Program-made: the position numbers and the translations under genes | In this document: one piece after another, positions 21,256 through 30,517 of the stretch | Numbering within the stretch: the stretch's first letter is position 1 | How the letters are laid out: every line of letters starts with the position of its first letter | Source: Pseudomonas lini | GTDB lineage: Bacteria > Pseudomonadota > Gammaproteobacteria > Pseudomonadales > Pseudomonadaceae | DNA: 64,000 nucleotides | Direction: 5' to 3' | NCBI RefSeq assembly: GCF_964063345.1 | Contig: NZ_OZ061318.1 | Span: 2,294,001-2,358,000 of the forward strand | The notes under the pieces: generated by a model | Databases searched by the model: none | Told to the model about the DNA's origin: nothing | The model's input: only the letters and a program-made list of their open reading frames with translations

Positions 21256-22224
21256 ATGCAACCCCAAGCTTTCTACCGCGCGGTGGCGGACGATTTTAGC
21301 GCCGTCGACGGCATCATCAAGAAACAGCTGACTTCCCGAGTGCCGCTGGTATCGAAAATCGGCGACTACATTACCTCGGCTGGCGGTAAACGCCTGCGCC
21401 CATTGCTCGTGCTGCTGTGCGGCAAGGCACTCGGCCGCGAAGGCGATGACCTGCGCCTGTTGGCCGCGACCATCGAGTTCCTGCACACCGCCACCCTGCT
21501 GCACGACGACGTCGTCGACATGTCCGGCATGCGCCGTGGCCGCTCGACCGCCAACGCCATGTGGGGCAACGCGCCGAGCGTGCTGGTGGGCGACTTCCTG
21601 TATTCGCGTTCTTTCGAAATGATGGTCGAACTGGGCTCCATGCCGGTGATGAAGATCCTTTCGCAAGCCACGCGCATCATCGCTGAAGGCGAAGTGTTGC
21701 AGCTGTCGAAGGTCCGCGACGCCAGCACCACCGAAGAAACCTACATGGAAGTCATCCGCGGCAAAACCGCGATGCTCTTCGAAGCCTCGACCCACAGTGC
21801 CGCCGCCCTGGCCGGCGCCTCGCCGGAACAGAGCGAAGCACTGCGCACCTTCGGCGATCACCTGGGGGTGGCGTTCCAATTGGTCGACGACCTGCTGGAT
21901 TACCGTGGCGACGCCGAAACCCTGGGCAAGAACGTCGGCGACGATCTGGCCGAAGGTAAACCGACGCTGCCGTTGATCTACACCATGCGCGAAGGCACTC
22001 CGGAGCAGGCCGCACTGGTGCGCAGGGCGATCCAGAAAGGTGGCATCGAAGACCTGGAAAGTATTCGCGAAGCCGTTGAAGCCTCCGGCTCGCTGGACTA
22101 CACCGCGCAACTGGCCCGCGACTACGTGGCCCGTGCGATCAAGTGCCTCGACGCCCTGCCCGCCAGCGAATACCGCGATGCATTGGTGGAATTAAGCGAG
22201 TTTGCGGTAGCCCGTACGCACTGA
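21256..22224 (+). CDS. ispB: IspB, octaprenyl/polyprenyl diphosphate synthase
   Basis: Makes the long isoprenoid tail of ubiquinone by chain extension of FPP with IPP. It is 322 aa. The first aspartate-rich motif is LLHDDVVD and the second FQLVDDLLD, both needed for Mg-diphosphate binding; GGKRLRP is the IPP-binding segment. Chain length cannot be read from sequence, but Pseudomonas quinones suggest a C45 product (UQ-9). Divergent from rplU as in PAO1 (PA4568-PA4569). Confidence 0.94.
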   Translation: MQPQAFYRAVADDFSAVDGIIKKQLTSRVPLVSKIGDYITSAGGKRLRPLLVLLCGKALGREGDDLRLLAATIEFLHTATLLHDDVVDMSGMRRGRSTANAMWGNAPSVLVGDFLYSRSFEMMVELGSMPVMKILSQATRIIAEGEVLQLSKVRDASTTEETYMEVIRGKTAMLFEASTHSAAALAGASPEQSEALRTFGDHLGVAFQLVDDLLDYRGDAETLGKNVGDDLAEGKPTLPLIYTMREGTPEQAALVRRAIQKGGIEDLESIREAVEASGSLDYTAQLARDYVARAIKCLDALPASEYRDALVELSEFAVARTH

Positions 22225-22248
22225 CACCCTCTTGCAAGGACCGGCTCC

Positions 22249-22336
22249 TGTGGGAGCTGGCTTGCCTGCGATGGCATCACTGCGGTGCATCTGAAACACC
22301 GGAGCGCCTGCATCGCGGGCAAGCCCGGCTCCCACA
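22249..22336. repeat. REPIN, mixed GTGGGAGC class
   Basis: Left arm TGTGGGAGCTGGCTTGCCTG, right arm CGGGCAAGCCCGGCTCCCAC. The arms are not exact complements, so two REP variants are paired. Confidence 0.83.
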
Positions 22337-22371
22337 GGGTAGTGTTGTCCCCCTCCCCGCATAAAACCCTA

Positions 22372-22377
22372 TATAAT
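22372..22377 (+). promoter_or_regulatory. Probable -10 element of yjdM-like gene
   Basis: Perfect TATAAT 38 bases before the GTG start; no good -35 hexamer at 16-18 bases is seen. Confidence 0.4.
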
Positions 22378-22414
22378 GTGCGCTTTTTAGCCATCCTGAA
22401 TCCAAGGAGCTTTA

Positions 22415-22756
22415 GTGAGCACGTTGCCACCCTGCCCGAAATGCAATTCCGAATACACCTATGAAGACGGCGCACAGCTGATCTGCCCGGAGTGCGCCCA
22501 CGAGTGGTCCGCCAGTGGCGAAGCCGAAGCGGCCTCCGATGACACCGTGAAAAAGGATTCGGTCGGCAATGTCCTGCAGGACGGCGATACCATCACCGTG
22601 ATCAAGGACCTCAAGGTCAAAGGCACGTCGCTGGTGGTCAAGGTCGGCACCAAGGTCAAGAACATCCGCCTGTGCGATGGCGACCACGACATCGACTGCA
22701 AGATCGATGGCATCGGCCCGATGAAACTCAAATCCGAGTTCGTCAGAAAAGTCTGA
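22415..22756 (+). CDS. yjdM: YjdM/PhnA-like zinc-ribbon protein
   Basis: 113 aa. An N-terminal zinc ribbon ([10 protein letters not shown] and [10 protein letters not shown], four Cys) is followed by an SH3-like PhnA C-terminal domain ([32 protein letters not shown]). Despite the old name phnA, no phosphonate role is supported. The start is GTG at 22415 with AAGGAG 6 bases upstream. Single gene, bounded by a REPIN upstream. Confidence 0.9.
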   Translation: MSTLPPCPKCNSEYTYEDGAQLICPECAHEWSASGEAEAASDDTVKKDSVGNVLQDGDTITVIKDLKVKGTSLVVKVGTKVKNIRLCDGDHDIDCKIDGIGPMKLKSEFVRKV

Positions 22757-22916
22757 ATCTGCTGTATTCCATCCCGCGCCTGGCGTGGGATGGTGCTTCG
22801 CCCTTCCCGCATCACCCAGCATTCCCGCGCAGTAGCCAAACGCCAGTCGTTTTGGTGCTCAGCAATTTCCCTGCAGAAAAAAACACAAACCGCCAATAGG
22901 TCCTTGCTATTTGATG

Positions 22917-22935
22917 AATAAGAATTATTCTCATT
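22917..22935. promoter_or_regulatory. Fur-box-like palindrome
   Basis: Read on the minus strand it is AATGAGAATAATTCTTATT, one base away from the perfect palindrome AATGAGAAT-A-ATTCTCATT typical of Fur sites. It ends 26 bases before the start of the next gene. Confidence 0.7.
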
Positions 22936-22961
22936 GAAACCCATCAATGGAGATGAGACTC

Positions 22962-23219
22962 ATGACTTATTTGATCGATGCCTGGCTGGACCGCCCACAC
23001 CCTTACCTCAGAATCCTGCATCGGGAAACGGGGGAAGTCTGTGCAGTGCTTGAAGAAGAAGCCTTGAACGAGCTACAGGATCAGGGTGATCTGGACGTCA
23101 ACGGCCTGAGTTCCAGCGAGCCGGTGGTACTCAAGGAACTGGTGCGCAATCTGTTTCTGTTCTGCTATGCCCGGGCATTGCGCCCGACAAATGAGCTGCA
23201 CCACAAGATCGAAATATGA
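22962..23219 (+). CDS. Conserved hypothetical protein (PA4570-like), probably iron-regulated
   Basis: Small acidic protein of 85 aa with no recognised domain: MTYLIDAWLDRPHPYLRI at the start, an LLxx-poor middle rich in Glu, and VVLKELVRNLFLFCYARAL near the end, predicted helical. The ATG at 22962 is chosen over in-frame ATGs at 22947 and 22953 because GGAGATGAG lies just upstream of it. It keeps the PA4570 position after ispB. The Fur-like palindrome immediately upstream implies induction in iron shortage; its function is unknown. Confidence 0.82.
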   Translation: MTYLIDAWLDRPHPYLRILHRETGEVCAVLEEEALNELQDQGDLDVNGLSSSEPVVLKELVRNLFLFCYARALRPTNELHHKIEI

Positions 23220-23236
23220 GTAGCACTGAAAGCCTC

Positions 23237-23325
23237 TGTAGGAGCGAAGCTTGCTCGCGAAGCAGGCGACTCAGTTTGAACTTGAAACCGAGTTGATGCT
23301 TTCGCGGGCAAGCCTCGCTCCTACA
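23237..23325. repeat. REPIN, GTAGGAGCGA class
   Basis: TGTAGGAGCGAAGCTTGCTC on the left, GCGGGCAAGCCTCGCTCCTA on the right, between the convergent PA4570-like gene and fklB. Confidence 0.82.
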
Positions 23326-23344
23326 GGATCAAAGGCTTACCGGA

Positions 23345-23962
23345 TTACAGAACGTCGAGCAGTTCGACGTCGAATACCAGTACGCTGTGCGGCGGAATGC
23401 TGCCAACGCCTTGAGCGCCGTAAGCCAGTTCGCTCGGCACGTACAGACGCCATTTGCTGCCGGCGTTCATCAGTTGCAGGGCTTCGGTCCAGCCAGCGAT
23501 AACGCCGCCAACCGGGAATTCTGCAGGCTGACCGCGATCGTAGGAGCTGTCGAACACAGTGCCGTCGATCAGGGTGCCGTGGTAGTGAGTGCGCACTTGA
23601 TCTTCACGGGTTGGCTTGGCGCCTTCACCTTGAGTCAGCACTTCGAATTGCAGGCCGGAAGCCAGAGTGGTGATGCCTTCGCGCTTGGCGTTTTCAGCCA
23701 GGAAAGCCAGGCCTTCACCAGCTGCGGCTTCAGCCTTGGCTGCTGCTTCGGCTTGCATGATTTCGCGGATCACCTTGAAGCTGGCGGACATTTCTTCCTG
23801 GCCCACACGGCTTGGCTTGCCGGCGAACGCGTCGGTCAGGCCAGCCAGGATTGCGTCCAGGCTAACGCCCGGTGGCGGGTTGTCACGCAGCTGGTCACCC
23901 AACTGACGGCCAATGCCGTAGCTGACGCGGGTTTCGTCGGTGGACAGATTTACTTCGGACAT
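23345..23962 (-). CDS. fklB: FKBP-type peptidyl-prolyl isomerase (FklB/FkpA type)
   Basis: Prolyl isomerase of 205 aa. The N-terminal half is the helical dimerisation region of Mip-like proteins (TRVSYGIGRQLGDQL, AKAEAAAGEGLAFL); the C-terminal half is the FKBP domain (VRTHYHGTLIDGTVFDSSYDRG, VIAGWTEALQLM, LAYGAQGVGSIPPHSVLVFDVELL). From ATG 23962 (MSEVNLSTDE) there is no signal peptide, so it is cytosolic like FklB. The frame extends to 24010 but without a convincing ribosome site. It corresponds to PA4572; the cytochrome gene PA4571 is absent here. Confidence 0.92.
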   Translation of the reverse strand: MSEVNLSTDETRVSYGIGRQLGDQLRDNPPPGVSLDAILAGLTDAFAGKPSRVGQEEMSASFKVIREIMQAEAAAKAEAAAGEGLAFLAENAKREGITTLASGLQFEVLTQGEGAKPTREDQVRTHYHGTLIDGTVFDSSYDRGQPAEFPVGGVIAGWTEALQLMNAGSKWRLYVPSELAYGAQGVGSIPPHSVLVFDVELLDVL

Positions 23963-24092
23963 GACACTGCTCCGCTGTGCGGACGGCCCTGGAACTTGCC
24001 GTGCGTGCACAGCGCGTCCCGGAACGCGCCCGGAATCAAAAGGGCGAGCAGACTAGCACAGATGCCGTCACGTTTGAGCTGCGTCAGCGCTG

Positions 24093-24386
24093 TCACACAG
24101 AACGGAAGGTGCTCGGCACTTTCGGGCTTTCCTCGGCGCTGGCGCCGCACATTTCGTCATGAGCCGGGGTATGTACAACGTTGAATGACTTGGGACAGGC
24201 GTGAAGCACTTCACGCGCATGCTCGACCGAGCGCAGCTGCAATATCTCGCCATGGGCATCGAGCAGCGGATACGCCGCGCCATGCATCCGAGCTTCAAGC
24301 ACGTAGAACACGCCTTCCATCGAGATCAGGTTCAGCTCATCGATCTTTCCGGCGACGGCATACGCATTCAATTCTTGCAAAGTCAT
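24093..24386 (-). CDS. DUF6482 family protein
   Basis: Conserved Pseudomonas protein of 97 aa with no known function (PA4573 position). The visible core is ELNLISMEGVFYVLEARM followed by LRSVEHAREVL, a compact alpha/beta pattern. No signal or membrane segment is seen. It lies 130 bases before fklB on the same strand. Confidence 0.8.
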   Translation of the reverse strand: MTLQELNAYAVAGKIDELNLISMEGVFYVLEARMHGAAYPLLDAHGEILQLRSVEHAREVLHACPKSFNVVHTPAHDEMCGASAEESPKVPSTFRSV

Positions 24387-24489
24387 GAGCGCACCTCACG
24401 CTGTGGCGAGCCAGGATCTCTACATGGATATGCCTCGACGGGCCAAAGTACAAGCTACAAACAACACCGCCCGTCTGTTTTGGCAACTC

Positions 24490-24577
24490 TGTGGGAGCGT
24501 GGCTTGCCCGCGATGGCATCACGTCGGCCTGACGATAAACCGCAGTGATGCCATCGCGGGCAAGCCACGCTCCCACA
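24490..24577. repeat. REPIN, GGCTTGCCCGCGA class
   Basis: Near-perfect inverted pair: TGTGGGAGCGTGGCTTGCCC and its complement, with matching GATGGCATCAC / GTGATGCCATC inner arms, so the whole 88 bases can fold as one long hairpin. Confidence 0.9.
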
Positions 24578-24589
24578 AGGATCAGTCAA

Positions 24590-25078
24590 TCAATGCTTGG
24601 TCAGCTTGTCCAGATAACCCATGGCAAACGCCGACACCACGAAGGTCATGTGAATGACCACGTACCACTTCAAATGCTCGGGGTCGACGTTCTTGGCGTC
24701 CATGAAGATCCGTAGCAGGTGGATGGACGAAATCGCCACGATGGACGCCGCGACCTTCATCTTCAACGAAGACGAATCCATGGTGCCCAGCCAGTTGAGC
24801 TTTTCCTTGCTGTCGTCGATATCCAGCTGGGAAACGAAGTTCTCGTAGCCGGAGATCATCACCATCACCAGCAGGCCGCCCACCAGCGCCATGTCGATCA
24901 GCGACAGCAGTACCAGAATCAGATCCGACTCGGCCATCGAGAACACGTTAGGGATGACGTGGAAGACTTCCTGGAAGAATTTCAGTGCCAACGCCAGCAA
25001 GCCCAGGGACAAACCGAAATAGATCGGCGCCAGTAACCAGCGGGAGGCGTACATTGCATTTTCGATAAAGCGTTCCAT
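24590..25078 (-). CDS. UPF0114 family membrane protein (YqhA/TIGR00645)
   Basis: Inner-membrane protein of 162 aa with about four helices ([75 protein letters not shown]). The loop [22 protein letters not shown] is the family signature. Function unknown. Same position as PA4574. Confidence 0.92.
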   Translation of the reverse strand: MERFIENAMYASRWLLAPIYFGLSLGLLALALKFFQEVFHVIPNVFSMAESDLILVLLSLIDMALVGGLLVMVMISGYENFVSQLDIDDSKEKLNWLGTMDSSSLKMKVAASIVAISSIHLLRIFMDAKNVDPEHLKWYVVIHMTFVVSAFAMGYLDKLTKH

Positions 25079-25238
25079 TGAATCTCACACAAGGGGCTGG
25101 AAATGGCGGCGAGTATAACAGCCACCTGTTACACCCAGAAACCGTCGGAAAATCCGCAACCTGCGTGTGTGTGACAAAGTTTTTCTGCTAGTGTCCAGAT
25201 CACTGACAGGTCAGCGACGTTGGACAGGAAGACTTGAA

Positions 25239-27068
25239 ATGGATGTGCGATCACGTGTAACGAGTGCCGGACTTTGCCTCGCGTTGTTGCTCGGTGGTTG
25301 TTCACCCAGCGATGAGAAACGTCAGGTCAGCCTCGAAGAAAAAATCGCACAGTTCGAACAATCCCTGGAGACGATCAAGGATCCAAAACTCAAGGATGCC
25401 GTGGCCGAGCTAGGCGGTTCGCTGTTATTACTCGAGCGCGCGCAACTCAAGCTCGACACCAAACCAGCGGTCACCGAATACGGCGAAGACGCCCTCGCCG
25501 TGCTCAAGCACTACCCCACGCCCCAGGCGCTGGTCGACACCTACATCAACGGTCTGTTCGTGCTGCACAAGGAGTCCAGCTCGGATTACCTGACCGATCT
25601 GCAGCCGGTATTCCCCTTCAACTTCAACATTCCGGGCGCATTCCTTTTTCCTCATGGACTGGAATGGCAATCGGTGACCCTGAGCAACAAGCGCATCATC
25701 GCGTTCCAGCCGGAATGGTCGGAAACCGATCCCGGCATTCAGTTGAGCCCGTCGAGCTCCAACCTGACCAACCCCGATGATTTGACGGTGACCTACCCCT
25801 TCATCGAAGGCCTGGATGTGGATAAGAAGAGCCAGCCACAACCGGTGAGCCTGCAAGGCAAGGTGGAAGTCATCGCCCCGCACCGGCTCTACAGCTTCGA
25901 TCTGACAAAAAAGGACGTCGGCCAGACTCGCACTAACGACAATCTCAGTGTCACCTTATTGAAACTGGGCAATAACTACGCCGAGATCGAATTCAGTAAC
26001 AGCGCGCCGTGGGCCCCCGAGATACGTGACATATCTCTCAACCCACTGGTCGTTCAGGCCAGGGACGTCACCGGGCAATTCATCTCTCGCTCAGGGGCGA
26101 TCAACGAAACCGCCGCGCAAATTGCGTTTTATCAAAAACAACTGGCGCAAATGCAACAGCAGAAGACCTGGAGCGAAGCGCTCGAAAAGCAGCTCGAGGA
26201 CGAGCAACGTGCGTTTGAAAAGCAACAAACCCGGCATTACTCCAAGGTCTACTTCAACGGGCCCATCGATACCCTCGAAGTCAGCTTGCTGGACTTCTCG
26301 GCGGTGACGGTGACCCACAAGGACCTGAACCTGCCGATTCGCCGCTTCGACCCGCACACCACGGAAAAAACCATCCAGCCACTGACCTTGCCGATGGTGG
26401 TGTACGACGACCAGGCCGCGACCTGGCTCAAAGGCGCAACGCTGGGCGAGGAACAACTGAAAAAAAGCATCAGCATCAGTCAGTCGGTGGATGACCCGAG
26501 TGCCGCGCGCATCGAATTCGACCACCCCAGAAGCTTCAATGACGAACTGCTCGGCACCTCTTTCAATCCCGGTGAAAGCCCGGTGACGTTCTTTACCCAA
26601 GACCGCAATGGCCAGCGTGATGGGCCGATCGAGCTGCCGCCGGAGGCGTATCAGGTCGATCCGATACGCGGCGCCATCACCTATGATCTGAACCTGTTTC
26701 CGGAAACCCCGGCCTACGCCGTGGGCTCCATGCCGCAGTTCCTGGCGACTGTCGACCAGCAAACGTACGACGCCCGCCAATTGCCCAAAGGCCTTGAGCT
26801 CAAAGGGAATGCGTTGGTGGTGGATTTGAAGCTGTTTCCAGCCCAGGACTGGCGTTTTTTCGCCAAGGACGACAGCGGCAATTATCTGAAAGAAATTCTT
26901 TCGGTCACTCATGACGCGAGCGCGCAAGGCCCGGCGTTATTTGCAGTGCATTACTTCTATGGCCAGCCCACACGTCTGGAAACTTATCAGCGAACCAACC
27001 TCACCACTGTGCAGTATGGGTTCGAGGTCAAACTCGACAAGGCTGAGCCAGGCAACCTTGATCAATAG
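25239..27068 (+). CDS. Large outer-membrane-type lipoprotein of unknown function
   Basis: 609 aa from ATG 25239 (MDVRSRV). A lipobox LLGGC places the acylated Cys at residue 21, and Ser at +2 predicts outer-membrane sorting by Lol. A short heptad-like segment follows (SLEEKIAQFEQSLETIKD), and a charged coiled coil lies in the middle (AAQIAFYQKQLAQMQQQKTW...QLEDEQRAFEKQQ). The rest looks beta-rich, with no motif I recognise. It is monocistronic, divergent from the UPF0114 gene and convergent with the next gene. Lipoprotein status is well supported; the role is not. Confidence 0.8.
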   Translation: MDVRSRVTSAGLCLALLLGGCSPSDEKRQVSLEEKIAQFEQSLETIKDPKLKDAVAELGGSLLLLERAQLKLDTKPAVTEYGEDALAVLKHYPTPQALVDTYINGLFVLHKESSSDYLTDLQPVFPFNFNIPGAFLFPHGLEWQSVTLSNKRIIAFQPEWSETDPGIQLSPSSSNLTNPDDLTVTYPFIEGLDVDKKSQPQPVSLQGKVEVIAPHRLYSFDLTKKDVGQTRTNDNLSVTLLKLGNNYAEIEFSNSAPWAPEIRDISLNPLVVQARDVTGQFISRSGAINETAAQIAFYQKQLAQMQQQKTWSEALEKQLEDEQRAFEKQQTRHYSKVYFNGPIDTLEVSLLDFSAVTVTHKDLNLPIRRFDPHTTEKTIQPLTLPMVVYDDQAATWLKGATLGEEQLKKSISISQSVDDPSAARIEFDHPRSFNDELLGTSFNPGESPVTFFTQDRNGQRDGPIELPPEAYQVDPIRGAITYDLNLFPETPAYAVGSMPQFLATVDQQTYDARQLPKGLELKGNALVVDLKLFPAQDWRFFAKDDSGNYLKEILSVTHDASAQGPALFAVHYFYGQPTRLETYQRTNLTTVQYGFEVKLDKAEPGNLDQ

Positions 27069-27073
27069 TCTGT

Positions 27074-27415
27074 TCAGTGCTCGGGCCGAAACTCCGGACC
27101 ACTAAGGTTGCGGTAACGACCGCCATTGATCTCTCGCAACTGGGCTTGCAGATGCAGACACCAGATTTGCGGGTCGTCGGCCAGCTCGTAACCATGCAAG
27201 GTCAGACTTTCAACAATCGTGTCGAGGATCGATTCAGCCACGACAGGCCCACGGAACGGGCCTTGGGCCTTGATGGCAGAAGGCTGCTCGCCAGCCATTC
27301 CGGCGGCGAAGAGCAAGGTCCACATGCCCGTATCTCCCGCCAGCGGGCGGATGGCGCATTCGATACGGGTCACAAGACCCAGGCATTGACGGGTGAGGCA
27401 GAGGTTGCGCGACAT
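27074..27415 (-). CDS. Conserved hypothetical protein (PA4575-like)
   Basis: 113 aa, no recognised domain. Two Cys lie near the N terminus (NLCLTRQC) and one in QIWCLHLQ; there is no signal peptide. It keeps the place of PA4575 just before the Lon-like protease. It ends 5 bases from the lipoprotein stop on the opposite strand. Coding status rests on its conserved position and intact frame. Confidence 0.6.
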   Translation of the reverse strand: MSRNLCLTRQCLGLVTRIECAIRPLAGDTGMWTLLFAAGMAGEQPSAIKAQGPFRGPVVAESILDTIVESLTLHGYELADDPQIWCLHLQAQLREINGGRYRNLSGPEFRPEH

Positions 27416-27757
27416 GGCGGCGACCCTCGGTAGATCCGGTATTCAACCTCCACGGGAAGGCTGTCTCGATCCAGTGATTACTGTCGATATCCTTGAGCAG
27501 ATAATAGAAGAAAAGTCTGGTTCGCACGCGAACCAAGACCAGAAGGTGCCGAGTGGTCACTGCGTGAATATTGACGCCATAATTGTGGCGAGGGGGCTTG
27601 CCCCCGTTGGGCCGCGAAGCGGCCCTTAAAACGGCTGAAGCGGTTTTTCAGAAAGACCGTATCAATCGATTTTACGACTGCTTCGCAGCCGAACGGGGCG
27701 GTGCGGCGTTCCGACAAGCCCCCTCGCCACAGGGAGCTTGCTTCTTTTAGCCGACTA
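27416..27757. other. Intergenic region holding a REPIN
   Basis: 342 bases between two minus-strand genes. The 3' part is filled by a GTGGCGAGGGGG-class REPIN; the first 165 bases (27416-27580) show no gene or clear promoter. Confidence 0.6.
27584..27731. repeat. REPIN, GTGGCGAGGGGG class
   Basis: TGTGGCGAGGGGGCTTGCCC on the left and CAAGCCCCCTCGCCACA on the right, with inner GCGAAGCGGCC and TACGACTGCTTCGCAGCCGA blocks. The right arm carries an extra GGTGCGGCGTTCC insertion. Confidence 0.85.
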
Positions 27758-30196
27758 TCAGGCCGGTTTGATTTCCAGCATGGCTTCCTGCGCCAACTCT
27801 TTTTCGGCTTCCTTGAGGTCTTCCTCACTGATCATTTCCGCGATCACCCGTAAGCGTTCCACTACCCGCGCATTGATGCTGCCTTCAGGGAATTCGCCAT
27901 TCTCATCCGGCGCACCGGCCGGCTCGCCTACCAACAGGCTCAGAGCCTCGTCGGCCTGGCGCACTGCGTAGACATGGAACTGCCCCGCCCGCACCGCCGC
28001 CAGTACCTTCTCGTCGAGCATTAGCGTGGCGACGTTGGCCTGAGGAATGATCGCCCCTTGCTCCCCCGTCAGACCACGCGCTTCGCAGAGTCGGAAGAAA
28101 CCTTCGATCTTCTCGTTGACCCCACCCACCGCCTGCACTTCACCGAACTGGTTGATCGAACCGGTAATCGCAAAGCACTGCTTGAGAGGGGTTTTCGACA
28201 AGGCCGAGATCAGCGTGCACGCTTCGCCAAGAGACGCGCTGTCACCGTCGACATAACCGTAGGACTGCTCCAGGGCGATGCTCGCGGAAATCGCCAACGG
28301 GAATTCCTGGGCATAACGGCTGCCCAGATACCCGGTGAGGATCATCACGCCTTTGGAGTGGATCGGCTGGCCGAGGTTGACCTCACGCTCGATGTCGACG
28401 ATGCCACTGCCGCCCGGATAAACCGTGGCGGAAATTCGCGCCGGAACGCCGAAAGCCGAATCGCCGACTTCCAGTACCGTCAGTCCGTTGCACTTGCCGA
28501 CAGCCGCACCATCGGTGTCGATCAGAATGATCCCGGCCAGCATGTCATCGAGAATCCGCGCCGAAACGCGCCCGGTACGGGTGGCCTTGGCCTTGAGCGC
28601 ACGCTCGATGTGCCCGGCGTCGGTCATGTCGTCGCCCGCCAGGTCACGAATGAAATCCGCCTCGCTGACCAGTTGGAACAAATCGCCGATCCGCGCCGAC
28701 AATCGCCCCTGGTGTTCTGCCAGACGCGCGCTGTAAGTCGCCAGACGCGCCACCGCATCGGCGGTCAGCGGCGCCATGCCTTCCTCGGACGTACGGGTTT
28801 TGAGCAACTGGGCGAACTGCTCCAGGCTCTCGTCGACCATCGGGATGTCTTCGTCGAAATCCACCAGGACACGGAACATCTCCTGGAAGTCCGGATCGAG
28901 GTCTTGCAACGTGTAGTAGAGCTGCCGGGCGCCGATGATAACGACTTTGACCTGCAACGGAATGTGTTGCGGAGTAAGGGTCACAGTGGCGAAACGGCCC
29001 ATCTCGCCCAGCGGCGATTCCATTTTCAGTTTGCGCGATTGCAGCGCGCGTTTGAGCGCATCCCACACGAAAGGCTCGCTGAGCATTTTTTCCGCTTCAA
29101 GAATCAAGAAGCCGCCGTTGGCCCGGTGCAGCGCACCCGGTCGCAGCTGCCGATAGGTGGTGTAGAGCGCGCCCTGATCGGTGGTGTACTCGATGCGGCC
29201 AAACAAGTTTTCGTAAGTCGGGTGCGGCTCAAAGACCACTGGCGCGCCGCCGCTGAACGGATGACCGACCACCAGGCTCGGGGCGTATTGCTCTTCGAGC
29301 AATTTGCGGGCGATGGCGTCGGTCTTGCTGTCGTCCACCAGTTGCTCGACCACCGTCTTGAGCAGGTAAACCTGCATCGCTTGCAGGTAGCCGCAAACGC
29401 CTGCGTTTTCCGCGTACTTTTCCGACAGCGGCGCGAGCAATGGCTGCAAGGCCAGGGTAATGGTTTCTTCGTTGAGCTGACGCAGTTGATTGCTCGACTC
29501 GCGCTTCCATTGCGGCAGGCTGGCGAGCTCTTCGTTCAAGCGCTCTTCCAGCCCGGAAATATCGTCATGAAAGCGTTCGCGCTCGGCTTCCGGCAACTGG
29601 GCGAATTCCGCCTCATCCAGTGCCTTGCCTTCGCTCATCGGCGTGAAAGCGATGTTGCTGCTGTCGCGGTAGAGCGCGACCTCTTTCTCCAGCGCCAGAC
29701 GCTCGATCACATCCAGTGCACGGTCATAACGCTGGTTGAAAGCGCGGTCGATGGCGCTTTTCTTCTGCTGATAGGACGGGTGCTCGAACACGGCCGGAAA
29801 GGTCGCCAGCAGGTTGTCGATCAAACCGTTGATATCACCGATGAAGGCACCGGCGGTGCCCGACGGCAACTCCAACGCACGAGGCTCGCGCGGCTCATCG
29901 AAATTATTGACATAGACCCAGTCCGCCGGGGTCTGCAGGCGTTTGCCTTCGGCCTTGAGGTAGCGTTTGACGAACGAAAACCGGCCGGTGCCGGGTTCGC
30001 CCATGACGAATACGTTGTAACCGGGGCGTGGCATGGCCACACCGAACTGCAAGGCTTCGACCGCGCGTTCCTGGCCAAGCACACCGCGGAAGGGCTCCAG
30101 ATCATTGGTGGTAGAGAAGCTGAACTGTTCAGCGGAAAACGGACGGGTCAGCGCTTCAGGCGCTAGACGCAAGCTGGCAGCAACAGGATCAGGCAT
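27758..30196 (-). CDS. Lon-like ATP-dependent protease (LonB/AAA_32 family)
   Basis: 812 aa. The N-terminal AAA region has a P-loop written GEPGTGRF, where the usual Lys is Arg and Ser/Thr is Phe; this degenerate form is common in the family. The C-terminal Lon protease domain has the catalytic Ser in GDSASLGEA and the Lys in GVNEKIEGFF, so the Ser-Lys dyad is intact. Unlike housekeeping Lon it lacks the LAN substrate domain. PA4576 is the counterpart. Role: probably quality control; substrates are unknown. Confidence 0.88.
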   Translation of the reverse strand: MPDPVAASLRLAPEALTRPFSAEQFSFSTTNDLEPFRGVLGQERAVEALQFGVAMPRPGYNVFVMGEPGTGRFSFVKRYLKAEGKRLQTPADWVYVNNFDEPREPRALELPSGTAGAFIGDINGLIDNLLATFPAVFEHPSYQQKKSAIDRAFNQRYDRALDVIERLALEKEVALYRDSSNIAFTPMSEGKALDEAEFAQLPEAERERFHDDISGLEERLNEELASLPQWKRESSNQLRQLNEETITLALQPLLAPLSEKYAENAGVCGYLQAMQVYLLKTVVEQLVDDSKTDAIARKLLEEQYAPSLVVGHPFSGGAPVVFEPHPTYENLFGRIEYTTDQGALYTTYRQLRPGALHRANGGFLILEAEKMLSEPFVWDALKRALQSRKLKMESPLGEMGRFATVTLTPQHIPLQVKVVIIGARQLYYTLQDLDPDFQEMFRVLVDFDEDIPMVDESLEQFAQLLKTRTSEEGMAPLTADAVARLATYSARLAEHQGRLSARIGDLFQLVSEADFIRDLAGDDMTDAGHIERALKAKATRTGRVSARILDDMLAGIILIDTDGAAVGKCNGLTVLEVGDSAFGVPARISATVYPGGSGIVDIEREVNLGQPIHSKGVMILTGYLGSRYAQEFPLAISASIALEQSYGYVDGDSASLGEACTLISALSKTPLKQCFAITGSINQFGEVQAVGGVNEKIEGFFRLCEARGLTGEQGAIIPQANVATLMLDEKVLAAVRAGQFHVYAVRQADEALSLLVGEPAGAPDENGEFPEGSINARVVERLRVIAEMISEEDLKEAEKELAQEAMLEIKPA

Positions 30197-30517
30197 CGGG
30201 CTTCCTTACATCAGGCGGGGCAGATAGCGGCATTCTGGCGCTGCCCGTACCTCACTGGCAAGGCGCGCCGATAGCCAAAGCTCAGACAAACCCTCAGCCT
30301 CGGGCCGAGCGGCTCAAAATCAGGCTTTTCAACGAATGTTTCGCAAAAAGTAACGGAACCCCCGGAACGTGCCTAAACTCCAAACTGCGCGGCTGGAACG
30401 AATAACCGGCCCACTGGCACGATCAGGGTTTGGACGAAAACTCGCGCAGGCAGTTTACGTACAGAGCCTGGGGCCAGCACCCTTGTCCATTGGAATGCAC
30501 ACAAAGAGAACATAGCT
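30197..30517. other. Intergenic region upstream of DUF3015 gene
   Basis: 321 bases between divergent genes. I see no coding frame and no clear promoter; an AGAGAA ribosome site precedes the ATG at 30518. Confidence 0.5.

Noticed and set aside
28058..30166. 702-codon open frame opposite the Lon-like protease
   Set aside because: Antisense shadow of a gene with clear catalytic motifs; low-complexity Arg/Gln-rich translation.
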